Below are positions 13,871 through 14,855 of a DNA stretch of 14,855 nucleotides, piece by piece. The notes under the pieces are model-generated. The model did not search any database. It saw only the letters and a program-made list of their open reading frames with translations, and had not been told where the DNA came from. The position numbers and the translations under genes were made by a program. Location of the stretch: NCBI GenBank assembly GCA_947445045.1, contig CANFCA010000002.1, positions 1 through 14,855 on the forward strand, given 5' to 3'. This DNA comes from Gallionellaceae bacterium. Its GTDB lineage: Bacteria; Pseudomonadota; Gammaproteobacteria; Burkholderiales; Gallionellaceae. Position 1 is the stretch's first letter. Each line of letters starts with the position of its first letter.

Positions 13871-14855
13871 TCAATAAGATTCGTCGTGGTGGCTACCTTC
13901 TTGTTCAACCAAACGAAACTTTGCCAAATCATAATCCGCGCCTTTGTCCACCAAGCCAGTCGGTATCAGCAAATAATTTTTTTCATCAATCTCAGTTTGC
14001 AAACTGCGTCCATCGGAGAACGCATCAACATGCATCAGTATCTGCACCTCGCCTGAGGCATCAGCCTGTTTTGCGTACAACCATAACGCAAGTTGCCCTT
14101 CCTCAAAGTAACCATTTGCTGAGCCGTTTTGCATCAATGCCACGCAAGCAATCTGATTCGCCAACATTTCCACGCCTATGTGCAGCTGCCCCGCTTCATC
14201 GCGAGACATGCGCCGCACCATTGCCGCACCCCAATTCGATACACCCGCAGGTTGCACACCAAGCAAGCTGCCGATACGCAAACCATCAAAACCTTGTGGC
14301 GGCAATATGGTTAAAAAACCATTTGCACTGATGTCTTCAAGTTCCCATTGCACAGGTTTAGCCGTGCTTAAATTCAACCCCGCAGTGATATGTTCAACGG
14401 TATTTTCAAAGCCACTCACGACGGTCATATTCACTTTGACACTACGTCGCGCACTTTGCCGCGTCGGGGGTTCTTTTAAAAAGCTAAGTAGTGATTTCGC
14501 TACGTCGCACACTACTTTGGCTTCGTACACGCCGCCCAAATTCAAATCATCAGGGAGTATATTTTTTTCCAGTGTAGTGATTAGGGCTGCCAGCTTCGGC
14601 TTTACGCCCACCACGTTAATAAAACGCATGGTGGGCTGAGCGGAAATTTCAGAATTCGCCCGCGCTGGTGCGGCAGGTTGATTCAAATCGAAACACAGGA
14701 AATCCGCTTCATTTTGCACCGCGCTCAAATCTATCGCTGCGCAATATTGCGCCACGATGCGCTCTGAAAGATGAATAAATAACGGGCTCATGCTATTCAC
14801 GCCGCTCCCATACCAACCCAATAAACGCGCAATTTGGCACTTCACGGTGGTGTTA
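13871..14855 (-). CDS. Protein with PilZ-like motifs, possible c-di-GMP receptor (N-terminus outside window)
   Basis: The frame is open to the right edge (…NTTVKCQIARLLGWYG), so the true start lies beyond 14855; about 328 residues are visible. The N-terminal part contains PLFIHLSERIVAQYC and LNLGGVYEAKVVCDVAKSLL, without a known domain name. The middle shows a PilZ arrangement: RQSAR (RxxxR, bases 14461-14447) followed by DISANG (D/N-x-S-x-x-G, bases 14335-14318), then a likely beta-barrel (LRIGSLLGVQ, AAMVRRMSRD, LHIGVEML). PilZ domains with these two motifs bind cyclic di-GMP; binding here is inferred. No signal peptide or membrane segment is visible. The C-terminal HHDESY abuts the REP-like element, so the last residues may derive from repeat DNA. 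Confidence 0.6.
   Translation of the reverse strand, partial: NTTVKCQIARLLGWYGSGVNSMSPLFIHLSERIVAQYCAAIDLSAVQNEADFLCFDLNQPAAPARANSEISAQPTMRFINVVGVKPKLAALITTLEKNILPDDLNLGGVYEAKVVCDVAKSLLSFLKEPPTRQSARRSVKVNMTVVSGFENTVEHITAGLNLSTAKPVQWELEDISANGFLTILPPQGFDGLRIGSLLGVQPAGVSNWGAAMVRRMSRDEAGQLHIGVEMLANQIACVALMQNGSANGYFEEGQLALWLYAKQADASGEVQILMHVDAFSDGRSLQTEIDEKNYLLIPTGLVDKGADYDLAKFRLVEQEGSHHDESY

Overview
The window looks like chromosomal housekeeping DNA from a Gram-negative proteobacterium, most likely a betaproteobacterium of the Nitrosomonadales/Gallionellales type. The reasons are an lpxH gene (lipid A synthesis), the gene order glyA-nrdR-ribD-ribE-ribB(X)-ribH-nusB-thiL-pgpA, and a divergent pmbA/darP pair. 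The taxon is inferred from gene content and order and was not tested by search.

Layout. Positions 1-480 hold the 3' part of lpxH (+). It converges on, and overlaps by 15 bases, a secreted thermonuclease with an Excalibur domain (466-1146, -). Upstream of that on the minus strand runs the vitamin/cofactor block: pgpA, thiL, nusB, ribH and ribBX. After an interruption come ribE, ribD, nrdR and glyA (to 9227). The interruption (about 5011-5722, +) is a foreign-looking gene for a membrane-anchored coiled-coil protein. It has no normal start codon and is frameshifted at an A6 run. Beyond the glyA leader lies a second minus unit, pmbA followed by a LysM/FecR envelope protein. darP and an alpha/beta-hydrolase esterase are on the plus strand. 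A minus-strand protein with PilZ-like motifs runs off the right edge.

How the genes work together. GlyA supplies one-carbon units. NrdR represses ribonucleotide reductase genes. RibD, RibE, RibBX and RibH make most of the riboflavin pathway. The GTP cyclohydrolase II half of RibBX has lost its zinc-binding cysteines, so a separate ribA must lie elsewhere. NusB is the antitermination factor usually found beside ribH. ThiL makes thiamine diphosphate and PgpA makes phosphatidylglycerol. Tight overlaps (ATGA at ribH/nusB, 8 bases at ribD/ribE, 17 bases at thiL/pgpA) indicate co-transcription and translational coupling.

The most striking feature is palindromic repeat DNA threaded through this otherwise conserved region, in three unrelated families. 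(A) A two-hairpin G/C-rich element sits in frame inside thiL and adds about 29 residues before the conserved SGGDDYEL motif. (B) A REP/BIME-like family with conserved ends TTCGACTTCG and CCGTTCG occurs in three intergenic spacers, and a short arm lies in frame at the pmbA N-terminus. Its variable inner segments stay palindromic, and one copy is split by 69 bases. (C) A 29-bp perfect inverted repeat built of 9-base units (CACGAAANN) separates ribBX from ribH. Two of these elements, plus the broken gene, now sit at three junctions of the rib cluster. No tRNA, rRNA, CRISPR array, transposase gene or FMN riboswitch was seen.
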